Shown here piece by piece: positions 36,709 to 44,702 of a DNA stretch of 48,501 nucleotides. The notes below the pieces were generated by a model. It made no database searches, was not told where the DNA came from, and saw only the letters and a program-made list of their open reading frames with translations. Source of the stretch: CALEUX01 sp964608615 (lineage in GTDB: Bacteria; Bacteroidota; Bacteroidia; Bacteroidales; Marinilabiliaceae); the NCBI GenBank assembly GCA_964608615.1, contig CAZSQG010000021.1, positions 1 to 48,501 on the forward strand, written 5' to 3'. The translations under genes were made by a program, and so were the position numbers. Position 1 is the first letter of the stretch; every line of letters begins with the position of its first letter.

Positions 36709-37188
36709 TTAATTCCTTTCTAAAACAGTTTTAAGTTCAGCACATGCTTTTTCGCATGTATTGTTAAATTTCTTAATTATTGATATAATAATTTTTTCAG
36801 ATGCATTTTCCTTAACCCAATCCTGTCGTTGCTTGGGATAACTCTCAAGAGTTCTTATCAAGTGGCTTAATTCATCTTCTCTTTTAAATCCAGAATTTTC
36901 ATTATGCTGTAACTCCAAAATGCGAAGATATTTAGCTAGCAACTCCAAATTTTTTAGATCAATGTTTCCTAGTTCTGCCATTCCCATTGAAATAACCGAC
37001 GATTTAGCTTTATGAGCTAAAGCAGCAATTCCTTTCCAGTTTTTTTCTGCAAAAAACTTATCCAATCCTTGAGTGAATTCAGGAACTTGTTCTAAAAAAA
37101 TTACAACTAATTCCTTAATTATTTCCTTATCTCCATCTGCAATACTTTCCAGATATGTAAGGTCAATTTCCTGAAATGTGGTTGACAT
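36709..37188 (-). CDS. HPt-domain phosphotransfer protein
   Basis: I place the start at ATG 37186-37188 (159 aa); the open frame extends 29 codons further, but into a low-complexity AT-rich stretch. Residues about 10-95 form a helical bundle with the phospho-accepting H59 in AALAHKAKSSVISMG, the HPt signature. The C-terminal third is helical and charged. HPt proteins shuttle phosphate between the receiver of a hybrid kinase and a downstream receiver. The hybrid kinases at 12383 and 18686 lack their own HPt domain, so this protein could serve them; that link is inference. It is the first gene of a pair with the STAS gene. Confidence 0.85.
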   Translation of the reverse strand: MSTTFQEIDLTYLESIADGDKEIIKELVVIFLEQVPEFTQGLDKFFAEKNWKGIAALAHKAKSSVISMGMAELGNIDLKNLELLAKYLRILELQHNENSGFKREDELSHLIRTLESYPKQRQDWVKENASEKIIISIIKKFNNTCEKACAELKTVLERN

Positions 37189-37503
37189 ACTATATGGTTT
37201 TTGAGTTGAAGTTAAGGAAAAATCAATGCAAAAGTAATAATATTGTTGAGAAAAAAATGATTTTTTTTTTTTCAATATATTTTGGATTGCATTATTTAAA
37301 TAGAAAGAATATATATAATTTCTTGTATTGCAGATTATGCCTTAAATTTAAAGTGTTCTGAATTTTTGGTTATTTGTATTTAATTTACTGTTGAATTGAT
37401 TATGAAATAAATTATTTACAGGCTCTTGACAAAATATATCATTATTATTTCCATGAAAATTCATACTATACATCATAAATTGAAATAAACAAATATTAAA
37501 CAT
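37189..37503. other. Divergent intergenic region between HPt and gcvT
   Basis: A 315-base AT-rich region that must hold the promoters of both the minus-strand HPt-STAS pair and plus-strand gcvT. Besides the -7 candidate at 37229-37236 it has a poly-T tract near 37261-37273. I see no glycine-riboswitch signature ahead of gcvT and no convincing ORF. Confidence 0.45.
37229..37236 (-). promoter_or_regulatory. Possible Bacteroidota -7 box for the HPt-STAS pair
   Basis: On the minus strand the sequence TACTTTTG matches the Bacteroidota -7 consensus TAnnTTTG, 40 bases upstream of the HPt ATG. No clear -33 TTG is found at the normal distance, so support is partial. Confidence 0.3.
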
Positions 37504-38595
37504 ATGAAAAAGACTGTGTTAAACGGCATTCACCATTCAATGGGTGCCAAAATGGTTGCTTTTGCAGGTTTTGAGATGCCGGTTGAGTATTCAGGAATAA
37601 CTGCTGAGCATATGGCTGTTCGTCTATCTGCTGGCATGTTTGATGTGTCACACATGGGCGAGTTTTGGGTTAAAGGCCCAAAAGCACTTGAGTACCTTCA
37701 AAGAATAACTTCCAATGATGTATCACTACTGACTCCGGGTAAGGTTCAATACTCTTGTTTTCCAAATGGAAAAGGAGGCATTGTTGATGATTTGCTGATA
37801 TATAATTTTGAGATCAATAAATATATGCTTGTAGTAAACGCTGGAAATATTAATAAGGACTGGAATTGGTGTAACCAAAATAATAAAGAAGGTGTTGATT
37901 TGGAGAATGCAAGTGATAAAATATCTCAGCTTGCTATTCAGGGCCCCAGGGCCATTGAGATTCTTCAACGTCTCACTTCTGTTGATCTCTCATCAATACC
38001 TTATTATACATTTAAAACCGGTTCTTTTGCCGGAATTTCTGATGTTATTATATCAAACACAGGTTATACCGGAGCTGGGGGGTTTGAATTGTATATGTAC
38101 AACGACGGGGTTATCCAAATATGGAATGCCATTATGAATGAAGGAACGCCTGAAGGGCTTATACCCGTTGGGTTAGGTGCACGTGATACTTTGCGTTTAG
38201 AAATGGGATTTTGTCTTTATGGAAATGATATTGATGACTCAACATCACCCATTGAAGCTGGGTTAGGTTGGATAACCAAACTAAAAGACGGAAAAGATTT
38301 GATTGATAAGGACGTCCTAATGAAACATAAAAATGGAGACATAACACGAAGATTAAAAGGTTTTATTCTGGAAGAAAAAGGAATTCCGCGAAAAGATTAT
38401 GAAATTGTAGATAATGAGGGTTTAACAATTGGGCGAGTAACTTCAGGTACCATGTCGCCTATTTTAAAACAAGGAATAGGTATGGGGTATATCAATTCTG
38501 AGTACTTAAAAAGAGAAAAAAACATCTTTATCCGGATAAGGAATCGTGATTTAAAAGCAAAGATTGTTACCACACCATTTATTAGTTTCAAATAA
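37504..38595 (+). CDS. gcvT: Glycine cleavage system T protein (aminomethyltransferase)
   Basis: A 363-residue T-protein, of the usual length. It takes the aminomethyl group from the H-protein lipoyl arm, transfers the one-carbon unit to tetrahydrofolate and releases ammonia. Visible motifs: the N-terminal FDVSHMGEFWVKG, the catalytic Asp region GGIVDDLLIY, TGYTGAGGFELYM and the C-terminal GCV_T_C barrel (GRVTSGTMSPILKQGIGMGYI). No gcvH or gcvP gene is beside it, so the system is dispersed in this genome. The serine genes follow 350 bases downstream, which fits shared one-carbon metabolism, though they are probably separate transcripts. Confidence 0.96.
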   Translation: MKKTVLNGIHHSMGAKMVAFAGFEMPVEYSGITAEHMAVRLSAGMFDVSHMGEFWVKGPKALEYLQRITSNDVSLLTPGKVQYSCFPNGKGGIVDDLLIYNFEINKYMLVVNAGNINKDWNWCNQNNKEGVDLENASDKISQLAIQGPRAIEILQRLTSVDLSSIPYYTFKTGSFAGISDVIISNTGYTGAGGFELYMYNDGVIQIWNAIMNEGTPEGLIPVGLGARDTLRLEMGFCLYGNDIDDSTSPIEAGLGWITKLKDGKDLIDKDVLMKHKNGDITRRLKGFILEEKGIPRKDYEIVDNEGLTIGRVTSGTMSPILKQGIGMGYINSEYLKREKNIFIRIRNRDLKAKIVTTPFISFK

Positions 38596-38945
38596 TAAGT
38601 TTATCATCCTTTTTTAATCATTTTTGTGATGTATTTGGGGGTATCAGTTGCTTTTTATAAGAGTTTCATAATTATAGATAACTCTGTTTTATGGGAGGTT
38701 CAAACATGTATTCATGTTAATTAAATGAAATACAGTTTGTTATGCGGTTGATAATTTGGTTGAAAAAAAACATAAAAAAATTCAGAAGCATCTGTATGGA
38801 AATAATGAATAGTTGTAACTTTATGAACTCAAAATAAAACCAAATATTTAAGGACTTTTGTTTCATTTAATAATCACAGAAAGTTTTCATTTCAAGGTTT
38901 TATGTTTTTTGGCTAAACCGTTGTATTTATATAAATATATTTCTG
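38596..38945. other. Intergenic region upstream of serC
   Basis: A 350-base AT-rich stretch on the plus strand between gcvT and serC. I see no ORF, no strong terminator and no clear riboswitch. It should hold the serC promoter; a TTTTGG followed 19 bases later by TAAATA near 38911-38940 is only a partial match to the Bacteroidota consensus. Confidence 0.4.
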
Positions 38946-40016
38946 ATGAAGAAGCACAATTTTTCAGCCGGGCCATCTGTTTTGCCCGAATTTACCGTTA
39001 AAAACACTGCCGAAGCAGTCCTGAACTTTGCCGGAACGGGCCTTTCTGTAATGGAAGTTTCGCATCGTGATAAAGAATTCGTGGCTGTAATGGATCAAGC
39101 TACTAATCTGATAAAGGAATTATTAGAAGTTCCTGCCGGATATGAGGTGATCTTTTTAGGTGGTGGTGCCAGTTTACAGTTTTGTATGGTACCATTTAAC
39201 CTGATGAACAAAAAGGCTGCATATCTGAACACAGGAACATGGGCATCAAAAGCTCAGAAAGAAGCCAAATTCTTTGGTGAAGTAGTTGAAGTTGCTTCTT
39301 CAAAAGATGAGAATTATTGTTACATTCCCAAAGGTTTTTCAGTTCCATCTGATGTTGATTATCTGCATATTACGACCAACAACACTATTTTTGGAACTGA
39401 GATCAGAAAGGACATGGATTTTGGTGTACCCTTGGTAGCTGATATGTCATCTGATATTTTTTCACGTCCTGTTGATGTATCAAAATATGCTGTCATTTAT
39501 GGAGGTGCCCAAAAGAATCTAGCACCTGCTGGAGTGTCTTTTGTAATCATTAAATCAGAAATACTTGGTAAAGTTGATAGGGCAATTCCAACTATGCTTG
39601 ATTATCGTGTTCATATCGAAAACCAATCAATGTTTAATACTCCTCCGGTATTATCAGTTTTTGCTGCTCTTCAAACACTTATCTGGCTTAAAGATCAGGG
39701 TGGTTTAAAAGAGATGGAAAAACGCAACAATAAAAAAGCTGATGTTTTGTATTCCGAAATTGAGCGAAACAAGTTGTTTAAAGCTACTGTTAAAAACAAA
39801 GAGGATCGTTCTATTATGAACATATGCTTTGTAATGAATGATGAATTTAAAGATCTGGAAAAAGCTTTCGGTGAATTTGCTGCTTCTAAAGGTATAGTTG
39901 GACTTAAAGGGCATAGATCTGTTGGAGGATTCAGAGCTTCAACTTATAATGCTTTACCACTTGAGAGTGTTCAGGCTCTTGTGGATGTAATGAAAGAATT
40001 TGAACATTTACACTGA
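38946..40016 (+). CDS. serC: Phosphoserine aminotransferase
   Basis: A 356-residue class V PLP aminotransferase that converts 3-phosphohydroxypyruvate to O-phosphoserine with glutamate. It is typical in length and start (NFSAGPSVLPEFTV). The Schiff-base lysine is K190 in YGGAQKNLAPAG; GGGASLQF binds the PLP phosphate, and the C-terminal GHRSVGGFRASTYNA binds the substrate phosphate. It is followed by serA and DUF1015, in pathway order reversed. An intrinsic terminator lies just after it, so serA may be read both from a promoter in the gap and by read-through. Confidence 0.97.
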   Translation: MKKHNFSAGPSVLPEFTVKNTAEAVLNFAGTGLSVMEVSHRDKEFVAVMDQATNLIKELLEVPAGYEVIFLGGGASLQFCMVPFNLMNKKAAYLNTGTWASKAQKEAKFFGEVVEVASSKDENYCYIPKGFSVPSDVDYLHITTNNTIFGTEIRKDMDFGVPLVADMSSDIFSRPVDVSKYAVIYGGAQKNLAPAGVSFVIIKSEILGKVDRAIPTMLDYRVHIENQSMFNTPPVLSVFAALQTLIWLKDQGGLKEMEKRNNKKADVLYSEIERNKLFKATVKNKEDRSIMNICFVMNDEFKDLEKAFGEFAASKGIVGLKGHRSVGGFRASTYNALPLESVQALVDVMKEFEHLH

Positions 40017-40035
40017 TATATAAAGTAGTAATAAC

Positions 40036-40077
40036 AAGGGGAAGTTTGGTTGTTCAATCTTCCCCTTGAATTTTTTT
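40036..40077 (+). terminator. Intrinsic terminator after serC
   Basis: AAGGGGAAG (40036-40044) pairs perfectly with CTTCCCCTT (40059-40067), followed by GAATTTTTTT. It sits 20 bases after the serC stop codon. Confidence 0.85.
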
Positions 40078-40257
40078 ATGATGTTAATATAAGTTGACCT
40101 ATTTTTATATCTTTATTTTGGGTTCTTATTAAGAGATTATTTAGCTTAAACTGAGCTAATTTTATGTACATAAAACGAGTCGCAACAAGGTCTTCAACAC
40201 ACAGCAGGATAGTGTGTTTATGTTTATCGGGGATTACGTTGCAAGGCTATTAATTAT

Positions 40258-40291
40258 GGGCAGGCTCCCCCGCTCATTAGCGGGGCAGGCT
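40258..40291. repeat. GC-rich hairpin flanked by GGGCAGGCT direct repeats
   Basis: CCCCGCT (40268-40274) and AGCGGGG (40279-40285) form a 7-bp hairpin with a CATT loop. GGGCAGGCT occurs at 40258-40266 and again at 40283-40291. The element is far richer in GC than its surroundings and lies 31 bases before the serA start, so it is in or near the serA leader. Confidence 0.6.
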
Positions 40292-40321
40292 ATTTGACGT
40301 TAACAAATAAACTATAGACAA

Positions 40322-41245
40322 ATGAAAAAAGTATTGGTTGCTACAGAAAAGCCTTTTTCAAAGATTGCTGTTGATCAAATCAGGAAAGTTGTTGAAGAAG
40401 CTGGTTGTAAATTTGAATTGCTTGAGAAATATACCTCGGAAGCTGAATTATTGGCCTCTGTAAGTGATGTGGATGGTTTAATTGTTCGTTCTGATATTGT
40501 TAATGCCAATGTACTTGAAGCTGCTAAAAAGCTAAGTATTGTAGTTAGAGCAGGAGCAGGGTACGATAATCTTGATTTAGGTGTTTGTTCGGCAAAAAAA
40601 ATTGTTGCCATGAATACCCCTGGTCAGAATTCAAATGCTGTGGCTGAATTGGTATTTGGTATGTTGGTGTATGCTATACGCAAACAGTTTAATGGATCAG
40701 CTGGTACTGAGTTGAGAGGAAAAGCAATTGGTATTCATGCCTATGGAAATGTTGGATACTATGTTGCAAAAATTGCCAAAGGTTTTGGTATGAAAATTTA
40801 TGCCTTTGATCCTTATGTTAGCGCCGATCGTATGAAATCAGATGGAGTGGAATCGGTTTCTTCTGTTGAAGAGTTATATAAAACCTGCCAGTTTGTATCG
40901 TTACATATTCCTGCCACCGATGCAACCAAGAAATCAATTAATAAAAAACTTCTCTCATTAATGCCTAAGGGAGCAGTTTTAATCAATACTGCCCGTAAAG
41001 AGGTTATTGAAGAAGAGGAACTGATAGCTTTAATGGGAGAACGAAGCGATTTTATTTACCTGTCGGATATTATTCCAGGAAATCAAAAGTCCTTTGAAGA
41101 AAAATTCCCGGGTAGGTTTTTCTTTACCCCGAAAAAGATAGGGGCACAAACCGAGGAGGCTAATGTTAATGCTGGAGTTGCAGCCGCCCAACAAATTGTG
41201 AATTTCTTTAAAACCGGTGACGAAACTTTCCGGGTAAATAAATAA
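40322..41245 (+). CDS. serA: 3-phosphoglycerate dehydrogenase (short, divergent active site)
   Basis: A 307-residue D-2-hydroxyacid dehydrogenase that should oxidise 3-phosphoglycerate to 3-phosphohydroxypyruvate; position between serC and DUF1015 supports this. The substrate-binding VRAGAGYDN and the NAD loop AIGIHAYGNVGYYVA are visible, and there is no ACT domain, so serine feedback of the E. coli kind is not expected. The catalytic Arg site reads NTARKEVIEEEEL. The usual Glu-Pro region (ALDVFEQEP in classical enzymes) is SDIIPGNQ, and the usual catalytic His (TPHIGAS) is replaced: FTPKKIGAQTEEAN. I believe this divergence is lineage-wide in Bacteroidales enzymes, which I cannot verify here. 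It is 21 bases before DUF1015. Confidence 0.92.
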   Translation: MKKVLVATEKPFSKIAVDQIRKVVEEAGCKFELLEKYTSEAELLASVSDVDGLIVRSDIVNANVLEAAKKLSIVVRAGAGYDNLDLGVCSAKKIVAMNTPGQNSNAVAELVFGMLVYAIRKQFNGSAGTELRGKAIGIHAYGNVGYYVAKIAKGFGMKIYAFDPYVSADRMKSDGVESVSSVEELYKTCQFVSLHIPATDATKKSINKKLLSLMPKGAVLINTARKEVIEEEELIALMGERSDFIYLSDIIPGNQKSFEEKFPGRFFFTPKKIGAQTEEANVNAGVAAAQQIVNFFKTGDETFRVNK

Positions 41246-41266
41246 TATCCATATAAAATATTTAAT

Positions 41267-42517
41267 ATGGCCATAGTAAAACCATTCAGGGGATGGCGTC
41301 CATCACCTGAGATAGTGAAAGATTTATCATGTCTGCCTTACGATGTTATGAATAGCGATGAAGCTACACTAATGGCAAGCGGTAAGGATTGTTCTCTTTT
41401 ACATGTAACTCGTTCTGAAATTGATTGTGAGAAAGGTGTTGATGTACATTCGCACGAAGTGTATAAAAAATCGGCAGCCAATTACAATTCGTTTAAAGAT
41501 AAAGGTTGGCTTGTTCAGGATGATAAACCTCAGTATTATGTTTATGCTCAAACCATGGATGGTCGCACTCAATATGGAATTGTGGCGTGTGCAGCCTGCA
41601 GTGATTATGCCAATGGAATAATTAAAAAACATGAATTAACCCGGCCCGATAAGGAAGACGACCGAATGATTCATATACGTACCAATAATGCCAATATGGA
41701 GCCTGTTTTTTTTAGTTATAAGGCTGTTCCTGAAATTGATCATATTGTTGAAAGCATTGTTAAACAACAGAAGGCAGATTATGATTTTATTTCTGAAGAT
41801 GGTTTTGGTCACCATTTTTGGGTAATTAGCGATGATGCTGTTAATGTACGAATTGAAGAACTTTTTTTGAAGAAAGTTCCTTTTACATATGTTGCTGATG
41901 GCCATCATCGTACGGCAGCAGCTGCAAGAGTGGGTCTGGAGCGACAACTGGCAAATCCTAAACACACCGGAAATGAAGAGTATAATTATTTTATGGCGGT
42001 TCACTTTCCTGATAATCAGCTGGCAATTATTGATTATAATAGGGTTGTAAAAGATTTGAATGGACTAACAGAACAAGAGTTTTTTCAAGCCATTGGCAAA
42101 GCTTTTGATATTAAAGAGATGGGGCCTGAAATCTACAAACCTATTAAGCTGCATGAGTTTTCTTTGTATTTGTCGGGTAAGTGGTATAAACTAACTGCAA
42201 AGGAAGGCACCTATAACGATTTGGATCCAATAGGAATACTTGATGTGACAGTGCTTTCGGAACATATTCTTGATAAGATACTGGGAATTGATGATCTTAG
42301 AACATCCAAGCGGATTGATTTTGTGGGTGGCATCAGAGGATTGGGTGAACTAAAGCGTAGAGTCGATTCGGGCGAAATGAAAGCGGCTTTTGCATTGTAT
42401 CCGGTTTCCATGAAACAACTCATTGATATTGCTGATTCTGGAAATATAATGCCACCCAAAACTACCTGGTTTGAACCAAAGCTTCGTTCTGGCTTGGTAA
42501 TCCATGAACTGGATTAG
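41267..42517 (+). CDS. DUF1015 protein linked to serine synthesis
   Basis: A 416-residue cytoplasmic protein of the DUF1015 family. Recognisable parts are the N-terminal VKPFRGWRPSPEIVKDLSCLPYDVMN and the family hallmark D211-G-H-H-R215 (VADGHHRTAAAARV). The DGHHR motif resembles the DGxHR of ParB/SerK-type proteins, some of which phosphorylate free serine or hydrolyse nucleotides. It is last in the serC-serA-DUF1015 run, 21 bases after serA. No serB-like phosphatase is in the window, so a role in the last step (phosphoserine to serine) or in serine phosphorylation is a reasonable hypothesis. An intrinsic terminator follows. Confidence 0.88.
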   Translation: MAIVKPFRGWRPSPEIVKDLSCLPYDVMNSDEATLMASGKDCSLLHVTRSEIDCEKGVDVHSHEVYKKSAANYNSFKDKGWLVQDDKPQYYVYAQTMDGRTQYGIVACAACSDYANGIIKKHELTRPDKEDDRMIHIRTNNANMEPVFFSYKAVPEIDHIVESIVKQQKADYDFISEDGFGHHFWVISDDAVNVRIEELFLKKVPFTYVADGHHRTAAAARVGLERQLANPKHTGNEEYNYFMAVHFPDNQLAIIDYNRVVKDLNGLTEQEFFQAIGKAFDIKEMGPEIYKPIKLHEFSLYLSGKWYKLTAKEGTYNDLDPIGILDVTVLSEHILDKILGIDDLRTSKRIDFVGGIRGLGELKRRVDSGEMKAAFALYPVSMKQLIDIADSGNIMPPKTTWFEPKLRSGLVIHELD

Positions 42518-42553
42518 TTATTTGGCCTGTTATTTAACCTAATTTCTAAATAT

Positions 42554-42590
42554 AACCGATCAGTATTGATAAAATTCTGATCGGTTTTTA
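42554..42590 (+). terminator. Intrinsic terminator after DUF1015
   Basis: AACCGATCAG (42554-42563) pairs with CTGATCGGTT (42577-42586), followed by a T-rich tail. It sits about 40 bases after the stop codon and ends the serine cluster. Confidence 0.85.
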
Positions 42591-42703
42591 TATTATATTA
42601 GGTTTTAATCAATTCTATTTCACTGCTATGATGTGAAAAAATATAACAATTGTAACTATTCAGGAGGGCTATAATGATGATATTCATATAAATGATAAAA
42701 ACT

Positions 42704-42806
42704 TTAAACGCAAAGGTCGTAATTTTTTTTATTCTCAAAGAGCGCAAGTAATTAATAATTAAATCATTACGTTTTTTGCGGGTTCCTCTGCGCACTTTGC
42801 GGTTAA
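42704..42806. repeat. CGCAAAG-type palindromic intergenic element
   Basis: A 103-base element whose ends are imperfect inverted repeats: TTAAACGCAAAGGTCG on the left and CTGCGCACTTTGCGGTTAA on the right. Inside is a second inverted pair (CTCAAAGAGCGCAAGTAAT against ATTACGTTTTTTGCGGG). The CTCTGCGxxCTTTGCGGTTAA motif resembles dispersed intergenic repeats I know from Bacteroidota genomes. No ORF is present, so it is MITE-like or a structured-RNA repeat. Confidence 0.55.
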
Positions 42807-42908
42807 TTTACATCTTGTTATTATTTAGTAATATATAACTTTTCAAAAGACCTCAATAGTTACATTAAAAAAAATAAAAGTTGTTATTATTTATTCTTTG
42901 TAATTGGA

Positions 42909-42916
42909 TAATTTTG
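42909..42916 (+). promoter_or_regulatory. Probable -7 box of the yggS promoter
   Basis: TAATTTTG is an exact match to the Bacteroidota -7 consensus TAnnTTTG, 30 bases before the yggS start, a natural leader length. The only upstream TTG is about 25 bases away, further than the usual spacer, so the -33 part is weak. Confidence 0.35.
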
Positions 42917-42946
42917 TGTAATATCAATTTGTGAAAACCTGATAAA

Positions 42947-43618
42947 ATGTCGATAGCTGAGAATCTTCAACAAATTAAAAATTCTATACCTGAATATGTT
43001 AATCTGGTAGCAGTCTCTAAAACTCACCCGCCCGAATTGATATTGGAAGCCTATGCTAAAGGTCAAAGGCACTTTGGTGAAAATAAGGTACAGGAACTTA
43101 TCACTAAAGTGGCACAATTGCCATCTGATATTATCTGGCATATGATTGGCCATCTGCAGTCTAATAAGGTAAAGAATATTGCCCCATTTGTAGGACTTAT
43201 TCATGGCATTGACTCATTCAAGCTTCTTGAGGTTGTTGATAAAGAGGCTTTTAAGGTTCAACGGACAATTGATTGTTTGTTACAGGTTCATATTGCCAGC
43301 GAAAGCACGAAATTTGGTTTTTCGAAAGATGAGTTAGAGAAACTTTTTGCAGGAGATGAATTTCTCAAATTAAAGAATGTGAGAGTATGTGGGTTAATGG
43401 GGATGGCTACTTATACTGATAATACTAATCAGGTACGACAAGAATTTAGGGGATTAAAGCAGCTGTTTGATAAATTGAAAACAGAGTATTTTAGCAGTAC
43501 AGATTTTTTTAACGTCCTGAGTATGGGCATGTCGGGCGATTATTTGATTGCCATTGAAGAGGGGAGTACTTTAGTACGTGTGGGAAGTGCTATTTTTGGG
43601 TACAGGGATTATCATTAA
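42947..43618 (+). CDS. yggS: YggS-family PLP homeostasis protein
   Basis: A 223-residue PLP-binding protein (PLPBP/YggS family), a fold-type III barrel without known catalytic activity that buffers pyridoxal phosphate. The PLP lysine is K25 in LVAVSKTHPPE; GQRHFGENKVQEL, WHMIGHLQSNKVK and the C-terminal SMGMSGDYLIAIEEGSTLVRVGSAIFG are family hallmarks. It fits upstream of a separate oxidoreductase gene, with its own -7 box. The length is normal. Confidence 0.95.
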   Translation: MSIAENLQQIKNSIPEYVNLVAVSKTHPPELILEAYAKGQRHFGENKVQELITKVAQLPSDIIWHMIGHLQSNKVKNIAPFVGLIHGIDSFKLLEVVDKEAFKVQRTIDCLLQVHIASESTKFGFSKDELEKLFAGDEFLKLKNVRVCGLMGMATYTDNTNQVRQEFRGLKQLFDKLKTEYFSSTDFFNVLSMGMSGDYLIAIEEGSTLVRVGSAIFGYRDYH

Positions 43619-43654
43619 TCTCAGCTGAGCGAGCTGAAGCTATACTGTTTTGCA

Positions 43655-43662
43655 TATATTTG
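43655..43662 (+). promoter_or_regulatory. Possible -7 box of the DHOD-like gene
   Basis: TATATTTG matches TAnnTTTG and lies 32 bases upstream of the ATG at 43695. No clear -33 TTG is seen at the standard distance. Confidence 0.33.
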
Positions 43663-43694
43663 TAGTATTATTATTCAAAACTAATTATTGTTAT

Positions 43695-44681
43695 ATGGCA
43701 AATTTAGAAACAACCTATTTGGGATTAACATTGAAGAATCCTCTGATAGTTGGTAGTTCGGGATTGACTAATAGTGTTGAAAAAATAAAAAAGTTAAGAG
43801 ATGCCGGTGCGGGAGCTGTTGTTTTAAAGTCTCTTTTTGAGGAACAGATTACTCATGAAGTGAACAAAGTTATTCAATCAAGTGGAGGAGTTGATTATCC
43901 CGAAGCATTAGATTATATAAAAGAGTATGGGCGCGAAAATTCAGTTTCGGCATATCTTAAACTTATTAGAGAAGCAAAAGCTGCTGTAGATATACCTGTT
44001 ATTGCCAGTATCAATTGTTTTTCATCGAATGAATGGGTTGATTTTGCACAGCAAATTCAAAACGCTGGAGCCGATGCTATTGAATTGAATTTGTTTGTGT
44101 TAAATACAAATAAAAACAGCAATGCTTCCGAATATGAGGAAGCTTATTATAATGTTTCGCAATTGGTAAGTCAGGTAGTTTCAATCCCTGTTTCCATGAA
44201 ACTAGGAAATTACTTTTCAAACCTGGTAGCTGTTGTCAACAAACTATCGGTTTCTGGCGCAAAAGGAGTTGTTCTTTTCAACAGGTTTTATGAGCCTGAC
44301 ATTGATATTCACAATTTGTCGATAACCTCGGCTGAGGTTTTCAGTTCACCTTCAGATATTAGTCGTTCACTTAGATGGGTAGGTATTGTAAGTGATAAAG
44401 TAAAGAATATTGATATTGCTGCATCCACTGGAGTGCATAATGGAGAAGCCGTTATTAAACAACTATTAGCTGGAGCAAAAGCTGTTCAGGTTTGTTCTGC
44501 AATATATAAAGGTGGTACCGGAACGGTAACCTCTATGATAAAGAACTTGGAATCCTGGATGAACGATAAGAAATTTAATCAAATTGAGGATTTTAGGGGG
44601 ATGATGAATATTGGAAAGATAAAAAATCCTCTCCAATACGAAAGAGCCCAGTTTATGAAGTATTTCTCATCTTTTGAATAA
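43695..44681 (+). CDS. Dihydroorotate-dehydrogenase-like flavoprotein
   Basis: A 328-residue FMN-type TIM-barrel oxidoreductase of the dihydroorotate-dehydrogenase-like group. I use ATG 43695; an in-frame upstream start exists but would overlap a -7 box. The N-terminus (LETTYLGLTLKNPLIVGSSGLTN) and the C-terminal FMN-phosphate region (DIAASTGVHNGEAVIKQLLAGAKAVQVCSAIY) fit PyrD folds. The hallmark NxSCPN of true class 1 enzymes is replaced by ELNLFVLNTN, so it is unlikely to be the pyrimidine enzyme itself; the substrate is unknown. A strong terminator follows directly. Confidence 0.87.
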   Translation: MANLETTYLGLTLKNPLIVGSSGLTNSVEKIKKLRDAGAGAVVLKSLFEEQITHEVNKVIQSSGGVDYPEALDYIKEYGRENSVSAYLKLIREAKAAVDIPVIASINCFSSNEWVDFAQQIQNAGADAIELNLFVLNTNKNSNASEYEEAYYNVSQLVSQVVSIPVSMKLGNYFSNLVAVVNKLSVSGAKGVVLFNRFYEPDIDIHNLSITSAEVFSSPSDISRSLRWVGIVSDKVKNIDIAASTGVHNGEAVIKQLLAGAKAVQVCSAIYKGGTGTVTSMIKNLESWMNDKKFNQIEDFRGMMNIGKIKNPLQYERAQFMKYFSSFE

Positions 44682-44702
44682 AAAAAACGCTTGTTTTAAA
44701 GG

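Larger units (their letters stand above)
40017..40321. other. Intergenic region between serC and serA
   Basis: A 305-base gap holding the serC terminator, a small inverted repeat AACACAC/GTGTGTT (about 40197-40219) and a GC-rich hairpin with direct repeats (40258-40291) just before serA. No ORF is apparent. Confidence 0.5.
42518..42946. other. Intergenic region between DUF1015 and yggS
   Basis: A 429-base gap with the terminator of the serine cluster (42554-42590), the CGCAAAG palindromic element (42704-42806) and the probable yggS promoter (42909-42916). I see nothing else in it. Confidence 0.55.

Noticed and set aside
37189..37503. Glycine riboswitch ahead of gcvT
   Set aside because: The region is AT-rich without the conserved GGAGAG-type aptamer core, so no riboswitch can be supported.
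43695..44681. True pyrD for pyrimidine synthesis
   Set aside because: The conserved NxSCPN loop is absent and there are no pyrimidine genes nearby; kept as DHOD-like only.
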